A stretch of DNA of 64,000 nt from the NCBI GenBank assembly GCA_963841885.1, contig CAWJEK010000014.1, positions 124,001 through 188,000 of the forward strand, read 5' to 3'. Both the position numbers and the translations under genes were made by a program. Source of the DNA: Bog-756 sp963841885 (GTDB lineage Bacteria; Actinomycetota; Acidimicrobiia; Acidimicrobiales; RAAP-2). This document shows, one piece after another, positions 36,767 through 46,908 of this stretch (position 1 is the first letter of the stretch; every line of letters begins with the position of its first letter). The notes under the pieces are model-generated. The model had not been told where the DNA came from, ran no database searches, and worked only from the letters and a program-made list of their open reading frames with translations.

Positions 36767-37534
36767 CTAGGGGCCGGCGCGCCGTTCCTGCACGCCGCGG
36801 GCGGCCTCCACCAGGCCGGTGAAGAGGCGGACGTCGCCCGTCTCCTCGGGATGCCACTGCACGCCCACGGCGAACGTCCGCCCGAGGACCTCCACCGCCT
36901 CGATCACCCCGTCGTCGCTGCGGGCCGACACCAGCAGCGACTCCCCCACCTGGTCGACGGCCTGGTGATGGCTGCACCGCACGACCGTCGCGTCGCCGAG
37001 CAGGCGTCGCACGACGGTCGACGGTTCCGTGTGGACCGTCACCTCGCCGAACGCCCCCGGGGCCGGCTGGTGGCGCGTCGTGCCGAGGAGGTCGGGCAGC
37101 TGCTGGACGAGGGTCCCACCGAGGAGCACGTTGAGGACCTGCATCCCGCGGCAGACGGCCAGCACCGGCAGGTCGCGCTCGAGGGCGGCCTCCACGAGGC
37201 CCAACTCGAGGTCGTCCCGGTAGGGGTTGACCCCTCCGTTGCGCGGGTCGGGCGCCGCGCCGTAGCGCTCGGCCGACACGTCGCCCCCGCCGATGACCAC
37301 GAGGGCGTCGACCGCCTCGACCAGAGGGCCGACCACCGCGGCCACCATCCCGTCGGGGTCGTCGCCCGCACCCTCGCCGAGCGGCGGCAGCAGGACGGGC
37401 CAGCCACCGGCGGCGACCACCACGTCGAGGTAGGCGCCGGGCACCAGGGCGGCGTCGCGGTCCCACGCCCACCACCTCGACTCCTGCCGGTAGGCGGTCA
37501 CGCCGACCAACGGGCGGGCTCCGGGCGGCGTCAT
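36767..37534 (-). CDS. gamma-glutamyl-gamma-aminobutyrate hydrolase, PuuD-like class I GATase
   Basis: A 255-residue class I glutamine-amidotransferase-fold hydrolase. The Cys nucleophile is C128 in LAVCRGMQVLN and the His-Glu pair is in VQWHPEETGD (H228, E230). Family members release GABA and glutamate from gamma-glutamyl-GABA in the Puu pathway. Next to a GlnA-like ligase (divergent, 107 bp away) and an aldehyde dehydrogenase, this assignment is well supported by context. ATG 37534 has no strong ribosome site. Confidence 0.88.
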   Translation of the reverse strand: MTPPGARPLVGVTAYRQESRWWAWDRDAALVPGAYLDVVVAAGGWPVLLPPLGEGAGDDPDGMVAAVVGPLVEAVDALVVIGGGDVSAERYGAAPDPRNGGVNPYRDDLELGLVEAALERDLPVLAVCRGMQVLNVLLGGTLVQQLPDLLGTTRHQPAPGAFGEVTVHTEPSTVVRRLLGDATVVRCSHHQAVDQVGESLLVSARSDDGVIEAVEVLGRTFAVGVQWHPEETGDVRLFTGLVEAARGVQERRAGP

Positions 37535-37641
37535 GGAGCCAGTATCCCATCCGGCCGTCGGCCGTCGGGACGGTGGCGGACGGGACCGGCGCCGTGGCGG
37601 ACCAGTGGACGATTCGCGCCGAACTGGGCCATTGTGCAGGG

Positions 37642-39009
37642 ATGCTGACCCTCGAGACCCTGCCGCACATGATCCGATCCGGGGACGTCCACACCGTCGT
37701 CGTCGCCTTCCCGGACCTCCAGGGGCGACCGGTCGGCAAGCGGGTCACGGGGGCCTTCTTCCTCGAGCACGTCGCCGAGCACGGCATCGAGGCCTGCGAC
37801 TACCTGCTGGCCTGCGACGTCGACATGGACCCGCTCCCGGGGTACGAGTTCGCCAACTGGGAGACCGGCTACGGCGACCTCAACGCCGTCATCGACCACC
37901 AGACGGTCCGGCCCATCCCGTGGCTGCCGGGCAGCGTGCTCGTCCTGTGCGACCTGCTGACGCTGGAGGGTGCGCCGGTCGAGGTGTCCCCGCGTCGGAT
38001 CCTGCGCCGCCAGATCGAGCGGGCGGCGGAGCGCGGCTACGTGGTCAAGTGCGCCACCGAGCTCGAGTTCTACCTGTTCCTCGACTCGTTCACCGAGGCC
38101 GCCGACAAGCGTTGGCAGAACCTCGTGCCCCACGCCACCTCGATCGAGGACTACCAACTCCTCCAGACCTCGCGCGAGGAGTACATCATCGCCCGGATCC
38201 GCAACGAGATGATCGAGGCGGGCATCCCCATCGAATTCTCCAAGGGCGAGGCCGGCATCGGCCAGCACGAGATCAACATCACCTACGACACCGCCCTCGA
38301 GGTGGCCGACCGCCACCTGGTGTTCAAGAACGGTGTGAAGGAGATCGCGGGCGAGTACGGCCGGGCCGCCACCTTCATGGCCAAGTGGTCGATGGACACC
38401 GCTGGCTCCTCGTGCCACATCCACACCAGCCTGTGGGACGCCGACAACGACGCCCCGTTGATGGCCCCGGCGGAGGGCGAGCACCCACCGTCGGGGTTCT
38501 CCACCGTCGGGTCCCAGTGGATCGCCGGTCAGCTGCACGCCGCCGACCAGCTGGCCTGGTGCTTCGCCCCCTACGTCAACTCCTACCGCCGCTACGTGCC
38601 GGACTCGTGGGCGCCCACCGCCGTCGTCTGGGGGGAGGACAACCGCACCTGTGGGTTCCGGGCGGTGGGACATGGACCCGGACGCCGGGTCGAGAGCCGG
38701 ATCCCGGGGGCGGACGTCAACCCGTACATCGCGCTGGCCGCGGCGATCGCCGGTGGCCTGTGGGGCATCGACCACGCCCTCGAACTGGCTCCCGCCTTCA
38801 CCGGGAACGCCTACCACGCGCCCGAGGTCCCCCGGATCCCGACCACCCTGCCCGACGCCATCGCCAACCTCGAGGCCAGCGAGGTGGCGGTCGAGGCCTT
38901 CGGTGCCGACGTCCACCATCACCTGGTCAACACCGCCCGCCAGGAGTGGGCCAAGGCGAACGCCGTGGTCACCGACTGGGAACTGGCCCGCAACTTCGAG
39001 CGCATCTGA
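37642..39009 (+). CDS. glutamine synthetase family protein, gamma-glutamylpolyamine synthetase-like
   Basis: A 455-residue GlnA-like ligase. Metal and ATP residues appear in ATELEFYLF, HEINITYD, SSCHIHTSLWD and the C-terminal RRVESRIPGADVNPY. The Tyr adenylylation site of GlnA-I is absent. Enzymes of this subgroup (PuuA, GlnA3) glutamylate putrescine, polyamines or ethanolamine rather than ammonia. The divergent PuuD-like hydrolase and downstream dehydrogenase make a gamma-glutamyl polyamine route likely. ATG 37642 lacks a good ribosome site; CATTGT six bases before it is a possible leaderless -10, with TGGACG about 18 bp further up. Confidence 0.87.
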   Translation: MLTLETLPHMIRSGDVHTVVVAFPDLQGRPVGKRVTGAFFLEHVAEHGIEACDYLLACDVDMDPLPGYEFANWETGYGDLNAVIDHQTVRPIPWLPGSVLVLCDLLTLEGAPVEVSPRRILRRQIERAAERGYVVKCATELEFYLFLDSFTEAADKRWQNLVPHATSIEDYQLLQTSREEYIIARIRNEMIEAGIPIEFSKGEAGIGQHEINITYDTALEVADRHLVFKNGVKEIAGEYGRAATFMAKWSMDTAGSSCHIHTSLWDADNDAPLMAPAEGEHPPSGFSTVGSQWIAGQLHAADQLAWCFAPYVNSYRRYVPDSWAPTAVVWGEDNRTCGFRAVGHGPGRRVESRIPGADVNPYIALAAAIAGGLWGIDHALELAPAFTGNAYHAPEVPRIPTTLPDAIANLEASEVAVEAFGADVHHHLVNTARQEWAKANAVVTDWELARNFERI

Positions 39010-39042
39010 ACCGTCGGCCCGCCGGCCGCGGGGGCGCCGTCC

Positions 39043-39071
39043 TTGACGGTCGATCGTGGCGCTGGCACCAT
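39043..39071 (+). promoter_or_regulatory. promoter of the leuA leader
   Basis: TTGACG (39043-39048) and CACCAT (39066-39071) with a 17-bp spacer. It precedes the leader peptide by only nine bases, so the start point would be very close to the leader ATG. Confidence 0.45.
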
Positions 39072-39080
39072 GGAAGGTGC

Positions 39081-39116
39081 ATGAACCACTCGACCCGGAT
39101 CCTCCTCCTTACCTGA
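39081..39116 (+). CDS. leuA leader peptide
   Basis: An 11-codon open frame, MNHSTRILLLT, with three consecutive leucine codons (CTC CTC CTT) just before its stop; AAGG lies five bases upstream of the ATG. Its stop abuts a 9-bp hairpin and a T-tract terminator, followed by leuA. This is the usual architecture of a leucine attenuator: a stalled ribosome at the Leu codons prevents terminator formation. Confidence 0.8.
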   Translation: MNHSTRILLLT

Positions 39117-39117
39117 C

Positions 39118-39185
39118 GGCGAACGCCACATCGCGTTCGCCCGCTACCTCCTGTGCCTCCGGCCAGGGGGTTTTTTGTTGGCCGG
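39118..39185 (+). terminator. leucine attenuator of leuA
   Basis: GGCGAACGC (39118-39126) pairs perfectly with GCGTTCGCC (39133-39141). Then CCTCC (39156-39160) can pair with GGGGG (39166-39170) directly before TTTTTT (39171-39176), giving an intrinsic terminator with one wobble pair. CCGGCCA (39159-39165) can instead pair with TGGCCGG (39179-39185), which excludes the terminator stem. Two exclusive structures after a Leu leader peptide fit attenuation control. Confidence 0.7.
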
Positions 39186-39267
39186 ACGAGGTGGACGACC
39201 GCCGCCGCAGGCACCAGGGGCGGGCCCCGGGATCGACACCTGACGCACCAGATGCAAGGGAGCACCG

Positions 39268-41010
39268 ATGAGTGACCACGAGCCCACCACCGCCGACGCC
39301 GACACCGCCGGCCGTCGACTCGCCATGCCGTGCGACGTCTCCCCCATGCCGTTCCACCTCTACCGCCCCTACGTCCCCCTCGTCCTGACCGATCGGACGT
39401 GGCCGGACCGCCAGACCACCGTCGCCCCCCAGTGGGCCAGCGTCGACCTGCGGGACGGCAACCAGGCGCTGGTCGACCCGATGGACTCCGAGCGCAAGCT
39501 GAAGCTCTTCCGGGCGCTCGTCGACATCGGGTTCAAGGAGATCGAGGTCGGGTTCCCCTCCGCCTCCCAGACGGACTACGACTTCCAGCGGGAGATCATC
39601 GAGGGCGGGCTCATCCCCGACGACGTCACCATCCAGGTGCTCGTGCAGTGCCGGGAGGAACTGATCGAGCGCACGTTCGAGTCGCTGCGGGGGGCGGAGC
39701 GGGCCATCGTCCACTTCTACAACTCGACCTCCACCCTCCAGCGCCGGGTGGTCTTCGGGCTGGACCGGCAGGGCATCATCGACATCGCCACCGGTGCCGC
39801 CCGGCTCTGCAAGAAGTTCGAGTCGACGCTGCCCGACACCGAGATCCGCTACGAGTACTCCCCCGAGAGCTTCACCGGGACGGAGCCGGACTTCGCCGTC
39901 GAGATCTGCGAGGCGGTGATGGACGTCATCCAGCCCACGCCGGAGCGTCCGATCATCATCAATCTGCCCAACACGGTCGAGATGTACGGTCCCCACGTCT
40001 ACGCCGACGTGATCGAGTGGTTCGGCCGAACGGTCCGCGACCGCGACTCGATCGTGCTCAGCCTCCACCCCCACAACGACCGGGGCACGGCGGTGGCCGC
40101 CGCCGAGTTGGCCGTGCTGGCCGGCGCCGACCGGGTGGAGGGCACGCTGTTCGGGAACGGCGAACGGACGGGCAACGTCGACGTGGTCACCCTGGCCATG
40201 AACCTGTTCTCCCAGGGGGTCGACCCGGCCCTCGACTTCCGCGACATCGACAAGGTCCGCCGGATCGCCGAGTTCGCCACGCGGATGCCGGTCCACCCCC
40301 GCCACCCCTATGCGGGCGACCTCGTGTACACGGCCTTCTCCGGCTCCCACCAGGACGCCATCAAGAAGGGATTCGAGGCGATCGGCGACGACTACGACCA
40401 CTGGGAGGTGCCCTACCTGCCCATCGACCCGAGCCACACGGGCCGCACCTACGAGGCCATCATCCAGGTCAACAGCCAGTCGGGCAAGGGCGGGGTGGCG
40501 TACATCATGGACACCGAGCACGGCCTCGACCTCCCGCGGCGGCTCCAGGTCGAGTTCTCCAAGCAGGTGCAGGAGGTGACCGAGGAGTCGGGCACCGTGA
40601 TCCAGCCCGGGGAGATGTGGGACGTGTTCTCCCGGACCTACCTGCCCGAGGAGGCGGGCGTCCGGCTGCTCGGCAGCGAGGTGACGACCGGTGGCGGCCG
40701 CACCACGGTGACCGCCCAGCTACTCGTCGACGGTGCGCCCCGGACGGTCATGGGTGAGGGCAACGGGCCCATCGACGCCCTGGTGGGCGCACTGCGGGCC
40801 GACCTCGGTGTCGCCTTCGAGGTGAAGGACTACAGCGAGCACGCCCTGACGTCGGGCAGCGGCGCTTCCGCCGTGGCCTACGTCGAGGCCGAGGGCCCCG
40901 ACGGCGTCACCTGGTGGGGAGTCGGTATGGACTCGAGCATCCTGGACGCCTCGCTGGCCGCCGTCGTGAGCGCCGCCGACCGGGGGAGGAAGTCCGCGAC
41001 GATGAGATGA
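39268..41010 (+). CDS. leuA: 2-isopropylmalate synthase
   Basis: LeuA condenses acetyl-CoA and 2-oxoisovalerate, the first committed step to leucine. The 580-residue protein has the actinobacterial LeuA2 layout. The catalytic start is WASVDLRDGNQALVDPM, then GFKEIEVGFPSASQTDYDF, the metal-binding LHPHNDRGTAV and GNGERTGNVDVV. A C-terminal regulatory domain (about residue 460 on) would bind leucine for feedback. ATG 39268 has GGGAG six bases upstream. The leader at 39081-39185 adds transcriptional attenuation. No frame break in 1.7 kb. Confidence 0.96.
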   Translation: MSDHEPTTADADTAGRRLAMPCDVSPMPFHLYRPYVPLVLTDRTWPDRQTTVAPQWASVDLRDGNQALVDPMDSERKLKLFRALVDIGFKEIEVGFPSASQTDYDFQREIIEGGLIPDDVTIQVLVQCREELIERTFESLRGAERAIVHFYNSTSTLQRRVVFGLDRQGIIDIATGAARLCKKFESTLPDTEIRYEYSPESFTGTEPDFAVEICEAVMDVIQPTPERPIIINLPNTVEMYGPHVYADVIEWFGRTVRDRDSIVLSLHPHNDRGTAVAAAELAVLAGADRVEGTLFGNGERTGNVDVVTLAMNLFSQGVDPALDFRDIDKVRRIAEFATRMPVHPRHPYAGDLVYTAFSGSHQDAIKKGFEAIGDDYDHWEVPYLPIDPSHTGRTYEAIIQVNSQSGKGGVAYIMDTEHGLDLPRRLQVEFSKQVQEVTEESGTVIQPGEMWDVFSRTYLPEEAGVRLLGSEVTTGGGRTTVTAQLLVDGAPRTVMGEGNGPIDALVGALRADLGVAFEVKDYSEHALTSGSGASAVAYVEAEGPDGVTWWGVGMDSSILDASLAAVVSAADRGRKSATMR

Positions 41011-41061
41011 CGGGACCGGACCACCGGTCAGGCTCCTGACCGTGCCGGGTTCGCCTCCACG

Positions 41062-41979
41062 TCACCGTCCGTCGTGGATCCCGCCGTAGCCGAATCGTCC
41101 GAGGGCGCGTTCGACGTCGGCGAGTTCGGCGGACGACAGCGCCTCGCCGGGCACGGCGAAGGTCCGTCCGAAGTCGGACGGCGCGCGCGCCTCCGCGATC
41201 GTCTCGCGGGTGCGCTCCGTCGGGGCCACGCCGAGGAACGAGCTGATCTCGGCGGCCACCGCCGCCGGGTCGGTGACGGTCCGCTCGTGGCTCGACGAAC
41301 AACGCCTCGGGACGGTCGCGCGAGCAGATCGGCCACCGCCAGGTTCGCCCGGGCCCAGTAGATCAGCTGCCGCACGTCGTCGTCCCTCCCGTCCGGTCCG
41401 AGGTCGAACAGGTAGCTCCAGTTGGTCGAGCTGGTAGTCGTTGGCGCTCGTCGCCATGGCGAGACCGTTGCGCACCACGTGGATGTAGCGGAGCCCCGCG
41501 ATCTCGGCGAACAGGGTGGGCAGGAAGAACAGGGTGTTCGGCTCCTTCCACATCCACGGGCCCGCTCCGGGGTCGGGCGCCGGAACATCGCCGGCAGCCG
41601 CCGAAGGCGGATCAACCGGCGGTTCATGGCGGCGACGCCATGGTCGAGCCCCGGGGTCGTGCTGTTCGAGGGGAGTGAGACACTGGCCCGGACCATCGGG
41701 GCGACGTCGGCGAGCGGCCGGCGGCCGCCGGACCGGACCGAGGCGTACAGCCGGGTGGCGGTCACGGCGGCGGGATGGCCGGCCGGGATGAGGCCCCGCA
41801 CGCCGGGATAGACGTCCGGTCGCTTGAAGAGCACGGTGAAGGTCAGGTGGTCGCGGGGTCGTTGCGGTTGGCCCGGGGTCGAAGCCGAGGCTCTCGACGA
41901 TGGCCGCGATGACCCTCGTCCCGCTTCCTCCGACCCCTCCGATGGCGACCGGCCCCGAGGCGATGCCCGTGCTCGACAC
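41062..41979 (-). CDS. sulfotransferase family protein (multiple frame breaks)
   Basis: A second sulfotransferase-like gene, about 305 residues when reconstructed. The N-terminus has VAIGGVGGSGTRVIAAI, a PAPS-loop-like motif, and a later block reads WMWKEPNTLFFLP followed by IHVVRNGLAMATSANDY, matching the 3'-phosphate region of distant sulfotransferases. At least four one-base shifts (about 41855, 41585, 41425, 41295) break the frame, after which segments such as VRQLIYWARANLAV and FLGVAPTERTRETI remain in order. GTG 41979 lies 18 bases after the sugar-kinase stop. Acceptor unknown; whether the gene is functional depends on the breaks being errors. Confidence 0.6.
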   Translation of the reverse strand: MSSTGIASGPVAIGGVGGSGTRVIAAIVESLGFDPGPTATTPRPPDLHRALQATGRLSRRAGPHPGRPSRRRDRHPAVRLGPVRRPPAARRRRPDGPGQCLTPLEQHDPGARPWRRRHEPPVDPPSAAAGDVPAPDPGAGPWMWKEPNTLFFLPTLFAEIAGLRYIHVVRNGLAMATSANDYQLDQLELPVRPRTGREGRRRAAADLLGPGEPGGGRSARATVPRRCSSSHERTVTDPAAVAAEISSFLGVAPTERTRETIAEARAPSDFGRTFAVPGEALSSAELADVERALGRFGYGGIHDGR

Positions 41980-41997
41980 TGTGGCTCCTTTGCCGGT

Positions 41998-43560
41998 TCA
42001 GAAGCGGTTCAGCCGCTTGAAGATGCCCTTGGTCTGCTTGTAGAGCGTGACGAACTCGCCGAAGAGCAGGTCGTACTCGTCGGTGTGGGCGGGATTCGGC
42101 TCATAGGTGCGGCGGACCTCGACCATGGCTGGGATGTCGTCGAGCGACGACCCGACCCAGGGCGTGGAGGGTCAACAGGCCGGCCCCGCGGACGTTGGCG
42201 AGCACCGGGTCGGCCACCTGGCGGATCTCGCGGCCGAGCACGTCGGCGTGGATCTGGGACCAGAGGTCCGAGTTGGCGCCTCCGCCCACGAAGGCCAGGG
42301 GTCGAGGCGCCGGCCGGCGAACTTCTCGACCGCCTCCAGGAGCCAGCGCGAGTTGAGGGCCACGCCCTCGAAGACGGACCGCACCATCTGGTCGGAGGTG
42401 GTCGACAACGCCAGGTTGTGGAAGCCGCCGCGGACCGTGTGGTCGTCGACCGGCGACCGCTCGCCGTTCAGCCACGGCGTGAAGAGCACCCGCCCGCTGC
42501 CGACGGGGGCCCGCCCGGCCATGGCGTTCATGGTCTCGAAGTCCGGGGCGAGCCCGAGGTTGTCCCGCAGGAAGGTGAGGCAGGCTCCGGCGGTCTCGTG
42601 CTCGTCGGCGATGACGTACCGCCCGGCGAGGGCGGCGGGGATGGAAGCCACGTTGCTGGTCGGCGCCGTCTTCTTGAAGGGACGTGCCCCGAGATCCACG
42701 ATGACGTGCCGATGTAGAGATGGGCGGCGAAGTCGGCCACCGCGCCCCGAACCGAACACCGCCGAGTGCACGTCACCCGAGCCCGTGACCACCGGCAGAC
42801 CGGCCGGGATCCCGAGGTCGGCGGCGGCCTTGTCGGTCACGCTCCCGACCACCGACCCCGGCGCCAGCAGGTCGGGGAGGCGGCCGCGGTCGAGACCGGT
42901 CCATTCGAGCAGCTTGTCGTCGTAGGCGACGGCGTCGATCTCCCGGTTGTCGGTGACCCAGTGGGCGGCGATGGAGTCGTAGGAGGCCGACGCCCGGCCG
43001 GTCAGCCGCAGGTTCAGGTAGTCCACGGGCTCGAGGAACGTGGCCGTCCGGGCGTAGACGTCGGGAAAGGCCTGGCGGATGAAGAGGATATGGGCCACGG
43101 GGTCCTTGCCCGACAGACCCGGGGCGCCGCCGGTGACCTGGACCCAGCGCAGCAGTTTGCGCGGGTCGTAACCGAGGACGTTGACGGACCCCCCGGCCAC
43201 CCGCCTGATCTCGGCGTTCCCCCGCGAGTCCATCCAGATCACGGCCCGCATCAGAGCCGTGCCGTCACGGTCGACCGCCACTGTGCCCGACCACTGCGCC
43301 GTGCACCCCACTCCCACCAGGTCCCCGGGGTCGACCCCACCGGCGCCCAGGGCCCGGGCCGCAGCCCGGCGGACGGCCGACCACCACTCCTCGGGATCCT
43401 GTTCGGCCCCGCCACCCTCCAGCAGGTGCAGCGTGACCGGCTCGGAGGCATGGGCGACGATGCGGCCCGACTCGGACACCACGGCCACCTTGGGACCCCC
43501 GGTCCCGAGGTCGACGGCCAGCACGCACGGCTCCCCCCGGCTCCCCCCGGCGTCCGTCAC
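41998..43560 (-). CDS. FGGY-family carbohydrate kinase (frame broken)
   Basis: A sugar kinase of about 520 residues resembling xylulokinase-type FGGY enzymes. Phosphate 1 is LAVDLGTGGPKVAVV; VIWMDSRG and the catalytic-region GSGDVHSAVFGSG follow. GGANSDLWSQIHADVLGREI is the ATP/adenosine motif. Paired shifts near 42745 and 42690 scramble a stretch that otherwise reads VADFAAHLYIGTSSWISGHVP; others lie near 42310 and 42155. The corrected C-terminus reads LLFGEFVTLYKQTKGIFKRLNRF and stops at 41998. GTG 43560 lies 13 bases after ileS. The sugar is unknown and no sugar transporter is nearby. Confidence 0.82.
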
Positions 43561-43573
43561 CCCGGCGCCTCCG

Positions 43574-46500
43574 TCACGCCCGTTCGATCCAGATCGTCAC
43601 CTGACGGGTCCCCCCGTCGTCGTCCAGCGAGATGATGGTGCCGGGTCCGCCGCCCTCCGGTGGAGATGTCTCGATCCGAACGGCCAGCACTTCCCGGGCG
43701 ATGTCGGCGAACAGCGATACCAGGTCGTCGACACCCACCACGTGCAGCACGATCGTGTCGGATACCTCCAGTCCGGTCTCCTTGCGGAGGTCCTGGACGT
43801 GGCGGATCACCTCCCGTGCCAGTCCGCGGCGCCTCAGGTCGTCGTCGAGCGCCAGGTCGAGGGCGAGCACCTCCGCGCCATCCCGCGAGACGGCGAAGCC
43901 GGGTTGGGCCCGCACCCTCAGCTCGACCTCCTCGGCGGACCGAGCTCGAGCGGTCCGTCGGCCAGTTCGACCGTCACCGGTCGGCCGTCGTTGAGGGCCG
44001 GCGCCGCGGCGGCGGTGTCGACGGTGGCCATGGCCGCCCGCAGGTCCTGGACCCGCTTGCCGATCCGGGGCCCGAGCAGCTTGAAGTTGGGGACGAGCTC
44101 GTAGGCGAGTACCTCGCCGAGCTCGTCCGCCGCCTCGACCCGGTCGACGTTCAGCTCGTCCTCCACGATCCCCGGCGGGAGGTCGGGACTCCCGGGCGGC
44201 AGGTAGACGAGGGCCCGGGCGAGGGGCTGGCGCACCTTCACGCCGGCCTCGGAGCGGGCGGCGCGGCCGAGGGACGAGAGCCGGCGGGCCAGCGCCATGC
44301 CTTCCTCGAGCCCCGGGTCGACGAGTGACCGGTCGGCCTCGGGCCAGTCGGCGAGGTGCACGGAGTCGGACTCGGCGGCACCGGTCAGGTCGCGCCACAT
44401 CCGGTCGGCCAGGAACGGCGTCATCGGCGCCAGGAGGCGGGCCAGGGTCACCAGGACCTCGTGGAGGGTGGCCTGGGCCCCCAGCGAGTCGGCCGGGTCG
44501 GCTCCGGGATCGGTCCGCCAGAACCGTCGCCGGCTGCGCCGCACGTACCAGTTGGAGGTGTCGTCGATGAGTGCGGCGATCGCCGTGGCCGCCGGAAAGG
44601 GCTCGTATCCGTCGAGGGACTCGGTCGCCCGGGCCACGGTGCCGTGCAGCCTCGACAACATCCAGCGGTCGAGCATCGAGCGGTCGGCCGGGGACGGGAC
44701 CCCCGGGTCCGCCGGGTCGAACCCGTTCAGCGCCGCGTACGTCGTGAAGAACGACCACGTGTTCCACAACGTCAACAGCGCGTCGCGCATGGAGGCGTCG
44801 ATGACCTCGAAGCTCACCCGCGTCGGGGTCCACGGGGAACCCTGCGAGAACATCCACCACCGCAGCGGGTCGGCGCCCCGGGTGGTGAGGATCTCCCACG
44901 GGTCGATGACGTTGCCCACGCTCTTGGACATCTTGCGGCCGTCGGCGTCGACGATGTGTCCCAGGCAGAGCACGTTGCGGTAGGGGGTGGACCCCTGGAC
45001 GAGCGTGTTGACGGCCAGCAGCGAGTAGAACCAGCCACGGGTCTGGTCGATGGCCTCGCAGATGAAGTCGGCGGGGAAGACGAAGGACCCGGCCGAGCCG
45101 GGCGCGCCGGGGTAACCCCACTGGGCGGTCGGCATCGACCCCGAGTCGAACCAGGCGTCGATGACCGGCTCCACCCGGCGCATGGTGGCGCCGTCGCCGC
45201 AGTCGGGACACGGCAGGGACACCTCGTCGATGGCCGGGCGGTGCGGGTCGACGCCGGTCACGTCGGTCCCGGCCAGCTCGGAGAGCTCCGCCCGCGACCC
45301 GACACAGCGCATGTGCCCCTCGTCGCAGCGCCACACCGGCAGGGGGGTGCCCCAGAAGCGGTCACGCGAGAGGGCCCAGTCGACGTTGTTGTCCAGCCAC
45401 TCACCCATGCGGCCGTCGCGGATGTGCTCGGGGTGCCAGCCGATGGTCTGGTTCTGCTCGACCAGGTCGGCCTTGCGCTCCGAGGTCCGGATGTACCAGC
45501 TCGGCTTGCCCCAGTAGATCAGGGCCGTCCCGCAGCGCCAGCAGTGGGGGTACGGGTGGAGATAGGGGTGCCGTCGCAACAGCAGTCCGGCCGCCTCCAG
45601 GCGGTCGTCGACCGTGCCGTTGACGTCCCGCACCGCCTGTCCGGCCAGCCAGGACACGGCGTCGGTGAACCGGCCGTCGGGCCCCACCGGATTGAGGGTG
45701 GGCAGACCGGCCTCCCTGCCGGCCTGGCGGTCGACCTCGCCGAAGGCGGGGGCCAGGTGGACGATCCCCGTCCCCTCGTCGGCTTCGACGAAATCGCCGG
45801 CCACCACCCGCCAGCCGACCCGCCCGGCATCGGCCGGGCCCGGGACAAGGTCGTCGAAGGGACGGCGGTAGTGGAGTCCGACCAGGTCCGAGCCGGACAC
45901 CGTGGCATCCACCGGCGTGCCTTCGCCGAAAACGTCGGCCACCAGGGCGGCGGCCACCACGGCGTCGCCCACCACGGCGTAGTCGAGTTCGGGTCCGACC
46001 GCCGCCCCGGTGTTGGACAGCAGCGTCCAGGGGGTGGTGGTCCAGGCCACGAGGTCGAGCCCCTCCAGGGTGCTGCGGCCGAGGGTGGCCCGGAGCACCG
46101 CGGCGGCGGCACCCTCGTCGGTCAGCGGGAACCGGACATAGGCCGACTCGTCCTCGACCTCCCGGTACACGTCGGGCTGGCCGAGCTCGTGACTGCTCAG
46201 GGCGGTGCCGCAGCGCGGGCAGTAGGGGACCACCTTGATGTCCTCGTAGAGCAGCCCCTGGTCCCAGAGGCTCTTGAGGTTGGCCCAGACGGACTCGACG
46301 TATTCGGGGGAGAAGGTCCAGTAGGCGTCGTCGATGTCGATCCAGTACCCGATCCGCTCCGTGAGGGTCTTCCACTCCCCCACGTAGTTGCGGACCGACT
46401 CCTGGCAGAGCCGGGTGAACTCGGCGATCCCGATCTCGTCCTCGATCTGGCGCTTGGCCGTGATGCCGAGCTGCTTCTCGACCTCGACCTCGACCGGCAA

Positions 46501-46767
46501 CCCGTGGGTGTCCCACCCGGCCCGACGGGGCACCGCATAGCCGCGCATGGTGCGGTAGCGGCAGAACAGGTCCTTGTAGACACGGGCCCACACATGATGG
46601 AGGCCCGGGCGGCCGTTGGCGGTGGGCGGTCCCTCGTAGAACACCCAGGGCTCGGCCCCGGCGCGGAATTCCACCGACCGCTCGAAGACCCGGTGGGCGG
46701 CCCACCTGGCCAGCTCCTCGTCCTCGAGGGCGGTGAAATCGGCTTCGACGGGGACCGGGCGGAACAC
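43574..46767 (-). CDS. ileS: isoleucyl-tRNA synthetase, type 2 (one frame break)
   Basis: IleRS charges tRNA(Ile). The reconstructed protein is about 1064 residues. The HIGH-equivalent is PGLHHVWARVYKD (H57, H58) in the form typical of actinobacterial and archaeal-like IleRS2. The editing domain has the TTPWTLLSNTG motif. KMSKS is at residues 612-616 (44934-44920), and the C-terminal half has the anticodon-binding domain. Zinc-type cysteines occur in VPYCPRCG and LPCPDCGDG. A one-base shift near 43915 splits the last 115 residues, which continue EEVELRVRAQPGFAVSRDG. Type 2 enzymes are usually mupirocin-tolerant. A 5' leader with a hairpin (46806-46826) precedes ATG 46767; no T-box is seen. 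Confidence 0.95.
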
Positions 46768-46805
46768 GGGACGTCCTTCTGGTGTCGGGGCGGGCGGGAG
46801 TGCGG

Positions 46806-46839
46806 CACGCCGACCGGGCCGGCGTGTCGTCAGATACTA
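46806..46839 (-). promoter_or_regulatory. -10 element and leader hairpin of ileS
   Basis: On the minus strand TAGTAT (46839-46834) is a good -10, about 67 nt before the ileS ATG. The leader then holds a perfect 7-bp hairpin, CACGCCG (46826-46820) with CGGCGTG (46812-46806). The -35 is weak. A T-box specifier or the TGGNACCGCG element is not present. Confidence 0.4.
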
Positions 46840-46908
46840 CGGGGGCGCAGGAACCGGGAGGACCTGACCGGTCCCGGTGGCCCGGCCGCTCCGCGAAAAA
46901 CTGGGGTC

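Noticed and set aside
44356..46908. Long plus-strand extension upstream of the GNAT gene
   Set aside because: It is the antisense of ileS; the real GNAT protein begins at ATG 46909, where family similarity starts.
46768..46908. T-box riboswitch before ileS
   Set aside because: The 141-bp space is too short and lacks the TGGNACCGCG element and specifier hairpin.
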